From contig NZ_KB891585.1 in the NCBI RefSeq assembly GCF_000373485.1, positions 281,698 to 345,697 on the forward strand: a stretch of DNA of 64,000 nt. Reading direction: 5' to 3'. The notes under the pieces are model-generated. The model was not told the origin of the DNA. It was given only the letters and a program-made list of their open reading frames with translations, and ran no database searches. Origin of the DNA: Dasania marina DSM 21967. Lineage in GTDB: Bacteria > Pseudomonadota > Gammaproteobacteria > Pseudomonadales > Dasaniaceae. Below are positions 24,521-33,431 of this stretch, one piece after another. The position numbers were made by a program, and so were the translations under genes. Every line of letters starts with the position of its first letter. The stretch's first letter is position 1.

Positions 24521-25597
24521 TCACAGAGGCATTTTCTCCTCAAACTGACTACCTTTTTTATGGCACTGCCACTCACCTAGGGCAACACTAAAGCCCTGCT
24601 GTTTAATATAAGCGGCCACCTCAAATAAATACGCTAAATCGACAGTAGTCGTGTGTAAGGACATAAGCTGCCGGCCGGCTCGACTCACCTTGTAAATAGG
24701 GAGTAACAGTATCTTACTGGCCTGCTTGGCCTGCACCCGCATCGCCTTATTACCGCAAGGTAAAAAGGCGAGATAGCCATCGGATGTCTCTGATGATATC
24801 TGCTTGATCAGCGGCTCCATGTTATAGCCTGTGATCAAGCCTAGGTCATCCATACTCTCTAATAAATTATGGTATAGCTCGGTGTTAAAATACCCTTGCG
24901 AGGCATTAAAAAGAAACGAACCAAAACTAAACTTGCTTAGTATTGCCAGCATTTCCAAGTCATCAGCATTAAGCTGGCGCAACATATACAGGCTGCTCAT
25001 GGCATAGCTATTGGTTTGAGCGACTTCCTGTATCAGCATTCTGGCAAGTAAGATTTGAATTTCAGGATTGAATACATCTTGCGCAACGTTCTTCCAGCAG
25101 ATCATCCACTCGGCAGACACACTGTGCTGGCTTATCGGGCGGTCGGCGGCAGCGTAAACCTCGGCCTCGGCCAATAGAATAATTTTGCGCAGGTTCAAAG
25201 CTCGCTCTAAATCCCTAACGCCCACTTCTTTCGCGGCTGTTTCCAGCATAGAGACTGAGGACTGCTTACCTACATCGCTAAACTCATCAATACCTGAGCT
25301 TTCGATAATAGCGTGGGTTTGTACGGTATCTATGCGCGGGGTATCAACCAATTTACCGCGGCTATCAATGCATTTAAGCCCTTGGTGTATAAGATTAACA
25401 TCCTGCTCGGCTTCAAATAGGGCTGCCATCTCCAGTTGCCTAACAGCCTGCCTATCTCGCCGCTGACGGCGAATTTGGCCAGGGCTTAACAGCCCTGAGG
25501 TCTCGCCATCAAACAAATGTTGCCACAGCTTATCCAGCCATTGCTGTTTGATACGGTCGCTAATAGTCTCTGTGCGCAAGCTAGTTTCAGTCAACAT
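24521..25597 (-). CDS. DUF2806-like protein of unknown function
   Basis: 358-residue soluble, largely helical protein. The middle (about 165-235) reads WKNVAQDVFNPEIQILLARM and TNSYAMSSLYMLRQLNADDL, which resembles DUF2806 proteins, where a helix ending in a PGSFS-like loop leads to LKNLS-type sequence. The N-terminal third contains a basic segment (RRQRRDRQAVRQLEMAAL). No catalytic motif or membrane segment is seen. The family resemblance is from memory and moderate. Converges on the patatin gene with 15 bases between stops. Confidence 0.6.
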   Translation of the reverse strand: MLTETSLRTETISDRIKQQWLDKLWQHLFDGETSGLLSPGQIRRQRRDRQAVRQLEMAALFEAEQDVNLIHQGLKCIDSRGKLVDTPRIDTVQTHAIIESSGIDEFSDVGKQSSVSMLETAAKEVGVRDLERALNLRKIILLAEAEVYAAADRPISQHSVSAEWMICWKNVAQDVFNPEIQILLARMLIQEVAQTNSYAMSSLYMLRQLNADDLEMLAILSKFSFGSFLFNASQGYFNTELYHNLLESMDDLGLITGYNMEPLIKQISSETSDGYLAFLPCGNKAMRVQAKQASKILLLPIYKVSRAGRQLMSLHTTTVDLAYLFEVAAYIKQQGFSVALGEWQCHKKGSQFEEKMPL

Positions 25598-25974
25598 GTT
25601 TAGATATCAATATGGGTTGGATAAAGTGTAGCCATTATTTACCCCCACCGCCCACCAAGCTTGACTGGAGGGCATAGCCTAGAGGGCTGATTATTTTTTA
25701 TTAGCCTAGTGTTCAGCAAGTCGCTAAGTTTATTCGCTGGACAAAAATCAATTGCAAAGCTTACTGGGTATTTTCACTATAAACAAATACTTAAGTGATA
25801 GTTTAAACCTGAATAATTAGCATTTTTCGTCTATACTTGCCACTAGCTTACAGGGCCGAAAGCAACACGTCAGGTGCATAACTCGCCCTTAGACCCTGTA
25901 TATCCCTATTAGGCCTGATAGCAATAAGGCAGAGCGGTGCCATATTGTGCACTGCAAGCATGAACAGTATTTAA
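25598..25974. other. Intergenic region between the DUF2806-like gene and the GGDEF-EAL gene
   Basis: 377 bases holding the divergent promoters of its two flanking genes. TATACT at 25832-25837 could be a -10 for the plus gene but lacks a good -35. The four-codon frame ATG-AAC-AGT-ATT-TAA at 25960-25974 ends exactly against the ATG of the GGDEF-EAL gene. I looked for a c-di-GMP riboswitch core and did not find one. Confidence 0.6.
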
Positions 25975-28410
25975 ATGAAGCGTCTGAACTTTATTAATAA
26001 TCAGCCCTTGGCAGTAAAGCTGACTACCGCTTGCTTGGCAACCAGTATATTCAGCCTAATTATCGCCATGGTCGCTCTCAATATTTATGATAAAAACACC
26101 TACAAATCATTAATACGCGATGAAATTAGCCTACTGGCATCGGTCATTAGTAACCGTAGCGTGGAATCCGTGTTATTTAATGATAAACAGTCGGCCCTCA
26201 ATAACCTCATCCCCCTATCCTACCGCAGTAGTATTATCGGCGCCTGTATTTACCGTGTTAGCAGCGACCCCAAACACAGCACTAGCACCTTAGCGAGCTA
26301 TCCCAACGATAAAATATTTTGCCCCAGTGCCCAGCCTGGTGAGATTAAAATTATTGAGCCTTCGCATGGCCGATTTATAGACTTTATCCACCCCATTAGC
26401 CATGAAGAAGAGATTATTGGTTACTTATATTTAAAAACGTCTCTGTCGGAGCTCAGCACCCGAACACAGCAAAGTTTTAATGTTTTTTTAGCCATTATCA
26501 TCGTTGCCAGTATCATTGCTTTATGGCTGTCGAAAATCATTTCTTTCAAACTTATCAGCCCCTTGCGAGCCTTGGGTGAAACCGCTAGGAATGTCGCTAA
26601 AGTTGATGATTACTCGCTGCGCGCCGAAAAAATTAACCACGATGAAATAGGCAGCGTAGTAGACTCCTTTAACCATATGCTCAATGTTATAGAGCATGAA
26701 CATGAGCGCCTGCGCGAAAGTGAAGAAAAGTTCCGGCTAATTAGTGCCTCGTCTAAGGTAGGTATTTTTCAACTTAATCCACAAGGTGAATGCATATTTG
26801 CCAATGATGAAATGTCCTATATCACTGGTTTGCCCATTACCCAAATTTTAAATGAATCATGGCTATCCGTAGTAGAGCCAGAAGACCGTGCATCGCTGCA
26901 AGCCCAACTAAACACCATGATGAATACGCACATCCCCATTAATATCAACTGCTCTATTAGTGACACCAATAATAAATGGATTAATGGCCACGTCGGTGTT
27001 TTGCGCGGCAACAGTGATGAGATTATTGGCTATCTAGGCTCCATCAATGACGTTACTGAAATTAGGCAAGCGCAATCGCAACTAGAGCACATGGCTTTTT
27101 ACGATACCCTTACCGGCTTAGCGAATAGACGCTTATTTAGAAATCGTTTAGAGCATCTGCTCAATAACCTCTCACGCAACCAATATAGCTTGGGGCTAAT
27201 CCTGCTGGACTTGGATCATTTTAAAGAGATAAATGACTCCATGGGTCATGATGCCGGTGACGGTTTGCTCACTATTATCTCGGAGCGCTTACAACAATGC
27301 GTTAGATCCAGCGACACCGTTGCGCGTTTAGGTGGCGATGAATTTGCCATAATACTACCCATAGATAATGACGGCATAGCACTACCCAATATTGCCGAAA
27401 AAATCATTACAGCCATTACTGCACCTATTATACTGCAAGAAAATGAACTCACGATTTCCGCCAGCCTAGGCATAGCGGTAGCGCCCATTGATAGTAGCCA
27501 AGCCGAGGAACTGATCAAACAGGCCGACATGGCGCTATACAAAGCTAAAGATATGGGTAGAAATAACTACCAGTTTTTTACCGATGAAATTAATCAAAAG
27601 CTAGTTAGCCACTTAGATTTAGTCAGAGACTTGCGCTTAGCCATAGAGAATCAAGAGTTTCATCTAGTATTTCAACCACAGCTTTCTCTAGAAGATTATA
27701 AAATCACCGGCTTTGAAGCCTTAATACGCTGGACCTGCCCCAACCGTGGTTTTGTGCCCCCCGATCAATTTATTAATACCGCCGAAGACACCGGGCTCAT
27801 TATCCCCATAGGCCGCCTAGTGATCAGTAAAGCCTGTGAGCAACTCAAGGCGCTAATAGACAAAAACTTGGTTGACCATGAAGTGGTTATGACGGTGAAT
27901 ATTTCTGCCAAGCAATTTCAAGATGACAGTTTAGTTGATCACATTACCAATGAGCTTAGCCGCAATAATATATCGCCACATCAGTTTGAAATAGAGCTCA
28001 CCGAATCATTATTAATGGAAAATATTGATGAAGCCTTAGTTAAGCTCAATGAGATAAAAGCGCTAGGCATACTCATTTCTATAGATGACTTTGGCACTGG
28101 CTACTCCTCACTCGGCTATCTCAAACAATTACCGGTTAACATTCTTAAAGTAGACCGCTCCTTCGTTTCTGACATACCTGAAAATAACGACGATATGGAA
28201 ATCACCGCCGCAGTTATCGCCATGGCCCACAAACTAAATTACCAAGTTGTTGCCGAAGGCGTAGAAACACAAGAGCAACTGGCATTTTTACGCAACTGCA
28301 AATGTGATTTCGGGCAAGGCTATTTATTCAGCAAACCTTTAATTGCCGATGACTTGTTTGATTTCTGTAAAAACTATAAGGCCAGTGATAGCCGCCAACA
28401 ATACAGCTAA
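25975..28410 (+). CDS. Membrane CHASE8-HAMP-PAS-GGDEF-EAL cyclic-di-GMP enzyme
   Basis: 811-residue sensor that probably makes and/or degrades c-di-GMP. Order: membrane helix at about 17-37, periplasmic CHASE8-like domain (about 40-163), second helix (about 164-184, IIIVASIIALWLS), HAMP (about 187-240), PAS (about 248-365), GGDEF (about 375-535), EAL (about 548-800). The cyclase signature is intact (GGDEF at about residue 453) with an RxxD inhibitory site, RSSD, five residues before. The EAL signature (GFEALIRW, Glu about 581) and loop IDDFGTGYSSLGYL are also intact, so both activities are possible. No ribosome binding site is evident at the ATG. Confidence 0.93.
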   Translation: MKRLNFINNQPLAVKLTTACLATSIFSLIIAMVALNIYDKNTYKSLIRDEISLLASVISNRSVESVLFNDKQSALNNLIPLSYRSSIIGACIYRVSSDPKHSTSTLASYPNDKIFCPSAQPGEIKIIEPSHGRFIDFIHPISHEEEIIGYLYLKTSLSELSTRTQQSFNVFLAIIIVASIIALWLSKIISFKLISPLRALGETARNVAKVDDYSLRAEKINHDEIGSVVDSFNHMLNVIEHEHERLRESEEKFRLISASSKVGIFQLNPQGECIFANDEMSYITGLPITQILNESWLSVVEPEDRASLQAQLNTMMNTHIPININCSISDTNNKWINGHVGVLRGNSDEIIGYLGSINDVTEIRQAQSQLEHMAFYDTLTGLANRRLFRNRLEHLLNNLSRNQYSLGLILLDLDHFKEINDSMGHDAGDGLLTIISERLQQCVRSSDTVARLGGDEFAIILPIDNDGIALPNIAEKIITAITAPIILQENELTISASLGIAVAPIDSSQAEELIKQADMALYKAKDMGRNNYQFFTDEINQKLVSHLDLVRDLRLAIENQEFHLVFQPQLSLEDYKITGFEALIRWTCPNRGFVPPDQFINTAEDTGLIIPIGRLVISKACEQLKALIDKNLVDHEVVMTVNISAKQFQDDSLVDHITNELSRNNISPHQFEIELTESLLMENIDEALVKLNEIKALGILISIDDFGTGYSSLGYLKQLPVNILKVDRSFVSDIPENNDDMEITAAVIAMAHKLNYQVVAEGVETQEQLAFLRNCKCDFGQGYLFSKPLIADDLFDFCKNYKASDSRQQYS

Positions 28411-28437
28411 CTCCCCTATTAATGATTTGAGTAAACT

Positions 28438-29364
28438 ATGTCTATACATTGGTACCCCGGCCACATGTACAAAGCCAATAAAGAAATGGTTGAAGTGCTA
28501 CCGCAGGTGGATATTATTATTGAACTACTTGATGCCCGCATCCCCTATAGCAGTTCCAACCCTGCCATAGAAAGCCTGCGTCAAAACAAGCCCTCTATTA
28601 AGCTATTGAGTAAAAGTGACTTGGCCGACCCTGAGATCACCCTGTTATGGCAGCAATACTACGAGTCACAAGAACAAACCAAAACTCTGGCTATTAGCAC
28701 TGACCAACAAGGTAGAGATCAACAGATCATTAACCTATGCCGCAAGCTTGCGCCCCATAAAGAGCACAAGGCTAAAGATATTTTGGTCATGATTACCGGC
28801 ATACCCAATGTCGGAAAATCGACGTTAATCAACAGTCTGGCGGGTCGTGCTGTAGCTAAAACCGGCAACGAACCCGCCATCACCAAAGGCCAGCAGCGCA
28901 TTAATTTACGCAACGGTATAATGTTGTTGGATACGCCCGGCATACTGTGGCCGAAAGTAGAAAATGAAAATAGCAGTTATAGACTAGCAACCACTGGCGC
29001 CATTAAAGACACGGCCATGAGCTATGACGACGTCGCATTTTTTGCCGCTGATTATATGCTAAAACACTATCCCCAGCGTTTAGTTGAGCGCTACAAGCTC
29101 AAACAAGTACCCAAATCAGAGCTGGATTTTTTAGAGCAGCTAGGGGCACAGCGCGGCTGCTTGCGCGCCGGCGGCCAAGTCGATCTGGAACGTGTCTCCA
29201 CCATTTTTTTACATGAATTACGTGCAGGTATACTGGGTGGGCTTAGCCTAGAAACTCCCGAACGGGTAGAGATAGAAAAGCAGCAGGTAAAAATCATGTT
29301 AGAAGAAAAAGCTGCCAAGAAAAAATTACGCCTAGAAAACAACAAAAAGACCAGAAAGCGTTAA
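28438..29364 (+). CDS. ylqF: Ribosome biogenesis GTPase YlqF/RbgA
   Basis: Circularly permuted GTPase that promotes a late step of 50S subunit assembly in Bacillus. The 308-residue protein has the permuted motif order: G4-like LLSKSDLAD (about 58-66) before G1 GIPNVGKSTLINSLAG (about 119-134) and G3 LLDTPGILWP. The N-terminal HWYPGHMYKANKEM is the family signature. The C-terminal RNA-binding domain is followed by a lysine-rich end. Many gammaproteobacteria lack this gene or have it scattered. It begins 27 bases after the c-di-GMP gene, so the two may be cotranscribed. Confidence 0.92.
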   Translation: MSIHWYPGHMYKANKEMVEVLPQVDIIIELLDARIPYSSSNPAIESLRQNKPSIKLLSKSDLADPEITLLWQQYYESQEQTKTLAISTDQQGRDQQIINLCRKLAPHKEHKAKDILVMITGIPNVGKSTLINSLAGRAVAKTGNEPAITKGQQRINLRNGIMLLDTPGILWPKVENENSSYRLATTGAIKDTAMSYDDVAFFAADYMLKHYPQRLVERYKLKQVPKSELDFLEQLGAQRGCLRAGGQVDLERVSTIFLHELRAGILGGLSLETPERVEIEKQQVKIMLEEKAAKKKLRLENNKKTRKR

Positions 29365-29492
29365 CCTGCTCTTTTAGCATAACGGTACTTCCTATTAGGC
29401 TTTTCTTTAGCTAGCTACCAATAAACATTTACAAAATTGGGGCTAGGCCCTACCATGCGCGCCCACAGCATCGCTAAGAAAAGGCATACAGT

Positions 29493-30041
29493 ATGGCACT
29501 TATAGGGTTCGCAAGAGTCACATCAAGGCAGCAGGACCTAGAGGCGCAGCTAGAAGCTCTCAACGGTGCAGACTGTAGCGACATCATCACCAGCCAAAAG
29601 ACAGGTAAAACCGATAACAATGCCGAGCAAATTGAAGCGTTAATCACGCAAGCTCAAAAAGGCGATACCGTTATCCTCACCAAGCTATACCGCTTGGGCC
29701 ACTCCGCTCACAAAGTACTGGTCACCTTAAAGGCATTACACGACAAAGGTGTGGCCGTTAAAACCCTAGATGGCCAAATAGATACCTTTTCTGACGACCC
29801 TACCCAAAAAGCCATGGCGCAATTATTAGTGATATTTGCGGATCTTGAACGCTCCAGTGCTGCCGACAAATCAGCCAGTAACCAAGAGAAAAAGCCCAAA
29901 AAAGGCCGTAAAAACAAACCCCTAGATCAAGCGCATTATGCTGCCGTTAAAAAACTTTCGGCTGAAGGCACAAGTATAAGCCAGCTATCCAAACAGTTTT
30001 ATGTTTCCAGATCTGAGATTGAAAAAGTATTAGACACCTAA
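29493..30041 (+). CDS. Serine-recombinase-like protein, nucleophile apparently lost
   Basis: 182 residues with the resolvase/invertase fold: LIGFARVTSRQQDLEAQLEA aligns with gamma-delta resolvase GYARVSTSQQSLD. The catalytic serine position (10) is Thr10, with Ser11 next to it. The LDRLGR motif reads LYRLGH, keeping Arg67 but with His70 for the second arginine. FADLERSSAADK matches helix E, and a C-terminal helix-turn-helix (SISQLSKQFYVSRSEIEKVL) is intact. No terminal repeats, transposase or res-like array surrounds it. I infer a domesticated DNA-binding protein; an active enzyme using Ser11 is less likely. Confidence 0.82.
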   Translation: MALIGFARVTSRQQDLEAQLEALNGADCSDIITSQKTGKTDNNAEQIEALITQAQKGDTVILTKLYRLGHSAHKVLVTLKALHDKGVAVKTLDGQIDTFSDDPTQKAMAQLLVIFADLERSSAADKSASNQEKKPKKGRKNKPLDQAHYAAVKKLSAEGTSISQLSKQFYVSRSEIEKVLDT

Positions 30042-30235
30042 GGTAATTTACCAATAAAACCTCGCACTAAAGCCTAAGCAAGTGACCGTCAGTATTTGCT
30101 CTAGGCTGTTGGGCAGTCAGCGCGAGGGCCAACCATCCCTTACGCGTAGTTAGCTGATGCGTTAGGCTGTTTTTAGGGGCAATTCCTTGATATTTCAGGT
30201 ACAATGGGCCATCACTTATACATGAAAGAATCGAA

Positions 30236-30433
30236 ATGGCAGCTAAACCGTTAAAAACCACAGGCAAAAAGAAGCAACCCGCAGTTGTTGAAACGTCTCA
30301 GTCTATTGAAGATAAAACCAAAGCTTTTCTAGAAGCTGGCGGCAGCATAGAGCAAGTAAACTCCGGCGTTAGCGGCCAGCAAAGCCTGCTGGTACCAAAA
30401 CCTAAACCCTCAGTACCTAATAATTCGAACTAA
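30236..30433 (+). CDS. Small basic hypothetical protein
   Basis: 65 residues, MAAKPLKTTGKKKQPAVVE at the start, a central helix-like KTKAFLEAGGSIEQVNSGVS and a Pro/Lys tail. Lysine-rich ends and the AGGSIEQ-x2-SGVSGQ core look like a small nucleic-acid- or ribosome-associated protein, and I have the impression that similar short proteins occur in other gammaproteobacteria, but I cannot name it. TACAAT at 30200-30205 could be a -10 element. No paired gene; the flavoprotein gene converges from 377 bases away. Confidence 0.6.
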   Translation: MAAKPLKTTGKKKQPAVVETSQSIEDKTKAFLEAGGSIEQVNSGVSGQQSLLVPKPKPSVPNNSN

Positions 30434-30810
30434 AACACCCCTCTCGAATTAATATAGCTAAGCGAATATTTCAAGACCTTTTGTTGGCCACACTACGCCA
30501 GCGATGGGTTGGCCCGTACCCATATTAGAGTAACGCCACTCTTAATTATTGCATACGATAGGCGGCACAATATTGCCTAAACACTCGTGTGCTGGCACAG
30601 AATCCAGATCGTCCTAGAATATCTTTTTCAGTAAATTACTCGTAATTGATGGGCGCCGTTAGCCTATATAGCCTCTAGCGCCATGTTTAACTAACAGTAA
30701 TTCTCCGCATATTAAACATTATCAGTAACTTACGCCCTCTAGTCGGTGAAGAAATATGAAGGTATAAACCTCGCTATAAACTGTCATGATGACAATGAAT
30801 CTAAGCCGTT
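30434..30810. other. Gene-free region between convergent genes
   Basis: 377 bases, unusually long for two converging genes here. Contains a 6-bp hairpin (ATGGGT 30504-30509 with ACCCAT 30518-30523) without a T-run and a 13-base palindrome TGTCATGATGACA at 30782-30794. No open frame, tRNA or recognisable RNA was seen. Confidence 0.5.
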
Positions 30811-32010
30811 TTATAAATACTGGGCGGCGGCATAGGCCGAAGCCCAGGCCCATTGAAAGTTAAACCCTCCCAAGTGCCCTGTCACATCCACCACCTCGCC
30901 GATAAAAAACAAACCTGGTTGAGTTTTACTGGCCATGGTTTTAGAAGAGAGTTCATCGGTATTAACACCACCCAGGGTAACTTCTGCGGTGCGGTAGCCC
31001 TCAGTGCCGGAAGGTTTAAGCTGCCAGCCTGACAAGTTTTCGGCCACGGTTTTTAAAATTGCATCGGGAATTTCGGCCATGGCCGTTTCTGTATACTGCG
31101 GCCAAAACAGCGCCTGTAATTCAGTTACTAAGCCTTTAGCTAAATGCTGCGCTAGTAAGTTGCGTAATAAGCTTTTCGGATGCTGCGCCTTATACTCTAA
31201 CAACAATTGCTGCACATTATTGTCCGGCAATAAATTCATGCTAATGCTATTGCCGGGCTGCCAGTAGTTAGACAACTGTAAAACCACGGGGCCACTTAAG
31301 CCGCGATGAGTAAACAAAACATTTTCGCGAAAACAAGTGCCCGCTGTCGACAACTCTACATCCACCGCCAAACCCGACAGACGCTCAGAAATACTTTTAA
31401 TATGGTCGCTAAAGGTAAACGGCACTAGTCCTGCCGTTCTGGACAATAGCTTGTGACCAAATTGCTGAGCCAGTTCATAACCAAAACCGCTGGCGCCCAT
31501 GGTAGGTATAGATAAACCACCACTAGCCACCACCAAAGACGGTGTAGTAAAACTGCCAATATTGGTTTTTAGGCTATAACCCTGCTCGGGCTGATAATTC
31601 ACTGCCGTTATTTCACAGCGGGTTTTTATAGTGACCTGCCCCAGCTCACACTCCGCCAGCAGCATATTTAAAATATCTTTGGCGCTATCATCGCAAAATA
31701 ATTCGCCGTGCTTGCGTTCGTGGTAGGGGATTTGATAGCGCTCCACCAGCTCTATAAATTGCCACTGGTTATAGCTAGATAATGCCGACTTGTGAAAGTG
31801 GGGGTTTTGGCATAAATAATTATCGGATGTGACATAAAGGTTAGTGAAATTACAGCGGCCACCACCCGACATCAGAATTTTTTTGCCCACTTTATTACTG
31901 CTATCGACTACCAGCACACGCAAACCGCGCTGGCCCGCCAGCCCCGCACAAAATAAACCCGAGGCACCGCCGCCAATAATAATGGCATCGTAATGATGAT
32001 GATCAGTCAC
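30811..32010 (-). CDS. BaiN/YhiN (HI0933)-type FAD-dependent oxidoreductase
   Basis: 399-residue flavoprotein. The N-terminal dinucleotide fold reads IIIGGGASGLFCAGLAGQRG, followed by the family-specific SSNKVGKKILMSGGGRCNFTN, and the C-terminal FAD contact is FFIGEVVDVTGHLGGFNFQW. This is the HI0933/YhiN family, related to the BaiN enzyme of bile acid reduction; the physiological reaction in proteobacteria is not established. It starts 13 bases after the DEAD-box gene on the same strand, so they probably form an operon. Confidence 0.9.
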   Translation of the reverse strand: MTDHHHYDAIIIGGGASGLFCAGLAGQRGLRVLVVDSSNKVGKKILMSGGGRCNFTNLYVTSDNYLCQNPHFHKSALSSYNQWQFIELVERYQIPYHERKHGELFCDDSAKDILNMLLAECELGQVTIKTRCEITAVNYQPEQGYSLKTNIGSFTTPSLVVASGGLSIPTMGASGFGYELAQQFGHKLLSRTAGLVPFTFSDHIKSISERLSGLAVDVELSTAGTCFRENVLFTHRGLSGPVVLQLSNYWQPGNSISMNLLPDNNVQQLLLEYKAQHPKSLLRNLLAQHLAKGLVTELQALFWPQYTETAMAEIPDAILKTVAENLSGWQLKPSGTEGYRTAEVTLGGVNTDELSSKTMASKTQPGLFFIGEVVDVTGHLGGFNFQWAWASAYAAAQYL

Positions 32011-32022
32011 TGGGGTAGGCGC

Positions 32023-33324
32023 TTATTTTTTCTTTTTAATAGGGGCAAAGCCGTCTAAGGCTTTTACTGGCCTAGAGGGCCTAGCGCCGGTTTTTTTCTT
32101 TTTCTTCTTGGGCTCTGCCGCTTTAACTTTGCTACGCTTGGTAGTACTGGCTGCCTTACCGGAGCTTTTTAATTTTTTCGGGCCTTTGTATTTACCCAGC
32201 AATGGCTTAATGGTGCGCTTTTCAAAGCTCACAGTTACATAACGCTCTATCGCCGCCATTAAATTCCATTCTTTGGCTGTGATAAAACTAATCGCCAAAC
32301 CCTTTTGTTCAACGCGGCCGGTTCTACCTATACGGTGGATATAGTCATCACCATTGCGCGCCATATCAAAATTAATCACTAAATCGATATCATTAATATC
32401 AATGCCGCGAGAGGCGACATCGGTGGCCACTAAAATTTGGGTGGCGCCACTGCGAAAACTGGTCATAGTGGTGCTACGATCTTCTTGTGACATATCACTG
32501 TTAATCGATGCGGCGCGATATTTCTTGCCCCGTAAAAAACCTCTTACCCGGTTGGAGTCGGTTTTAGTATTGGTAAACACCAAGGCTTTACCGAAGGTTT
32601 CGTTGCTTAACAGCCAATCTAATAAATTCTTTTTGTGCTCGTAATCATCCGCCAAAATAACTTGCTGACGTATATTTTTATGCTGCTGCCTATGGGTATC
32701 TACCTGTATGGTTTCGGGTTCGTTTAAAATACCTGCGGATAGCTCAGCAATGCCGCGACGCTCTAAGGTGGCAGAGAACATTAAGGTTTGGCGCTGCGTA
32801 TTGCTATGACCTGCGATAGCGGTGACGTCATCTAAAAAACCCAGCTCCAGCATTTTATCCGCCTCATCCAATACTAAAAATTCTAGCTGTGATAATAGCG
32901 CCGAGCCTTTTTGTAAGTGTTCTAATAAGCGGCCGGGAGTAGCGATAATAATTTCAGGGTCTTTGCGTAATAAAGCCTGCTGATATTTAAACTCTTCACC
33001 ACCGATAATTAAGGCAGTTTTTAAATAGCTAAAACGGCACAGGCTTTTACAGGTTTTAAAAATCTGCTTAGCCAGCTCACGGGTAGGCGCTAAAATCACA
33101 CAGCGGCTGCCCTCGGCTATGGTGGCCTTGCCCTCAAACATAGGCTGTAACACCGGTAACAGAAAGGCGATAGTTTTACCGGTGCCGGTTGCGGCACTCA
33201 CCCGTAAATCTTTACCGGCCAAGGCTGCCGGTATGGCTTGCTGTTGCACGGCGGTAGGTGTTTTTATGTTTAGCTCGTGTAACGCTCTTAATAAACGCTC
33301 ATTTAATGGCATTGCTGAGAACAT
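32023..33324 (-). CDS. DEAD-box RNA helicase
   Basis: 433-residue ATP-dependent RNA helicase. ATG 33324 (MFSAMPLNERLLRALHELN) is preferred, since it begins right before the Q-motif region (KTPTAVQQQAIP); the open frame extends 18 codons upstream. Motif I SAATGTGKTIAF, motif Ia APTRELAKQ, motif II LDEADKML, motif III FSATLE, motif V TDVASRGIDI and motif VI HRIGRTGR are all present. The tail (about 385-433) is a lysine-rich RNA-binding stretch. Resembles SrmB/RhlE more than DeaD; exact orthology is uncertain. Confidence 0.92.
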   Translation of the reverse strand: MFSAMPLNERLLRALHELNIKTPTAVQQQAIPAALAGKDLRVSAATGTGKTIAFLLPVLQPMFEGKATIAEGSRCVILAPTRELAKQIFKTCKSLCRFSYLKTALIIGGEEFKYQQALLRKDPEIIIATPGRLLEHLQKGSALLSQLEFLVLDEADKMLELGFLDDVTAIAGHSNTQRQTLMFSATLERRGIAELSAGILNEPETIQVDTHRQQHKNIRQQVILADDYEHKKNLLDWLLSNETFGKALVFTNTKTDSNRVRGFLRGKKYRAASINSDMSQEDRSTTMTSFRSGATQILVATDVASRGIDINDIDLVINFDMARNGDDYIHRIGRTGRVEQKGLAISFITAKEWNLMAAIERYVTVSFEKRTIKPLLGKYKGPKKLKSSGKAASTTKRSKVKAAEPKKKKKKTGARPSRPVKALDGFAPIKKKK

Positions 33325-33431
33325 AGGGATGTAAAACCTGAGATAATGAGGTGAGTTCGACCAGGCACTGGTTGCCACATTGACGAAAACGCGGATATTA
33401 ACAAAAATATCGGGCTATGGCTTGCTAAGAG

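Noticed and set aside
23351-25597. Patatin plus DUF2806-like gene as a CBASS-type defence operon
   Set aside because: The two genes converge instead of forming an operon, and no cyclase of the CD-NTase family is nearby.
25838-25974. c-di-GMP riboswitch before the GGDEF-EAL gene
   Set aside because: A short GTCAGGTGC-like stretch caught the eye, but the conserved GEMM core and tetraloop-receptor layout are absent.
29365-30235. Mobile element carrying the resolvase-like gene
   Set aside because: No inverted or direct repeats, transposase, integrase or cargo genes were found; composition looks like the surroundings by eye.
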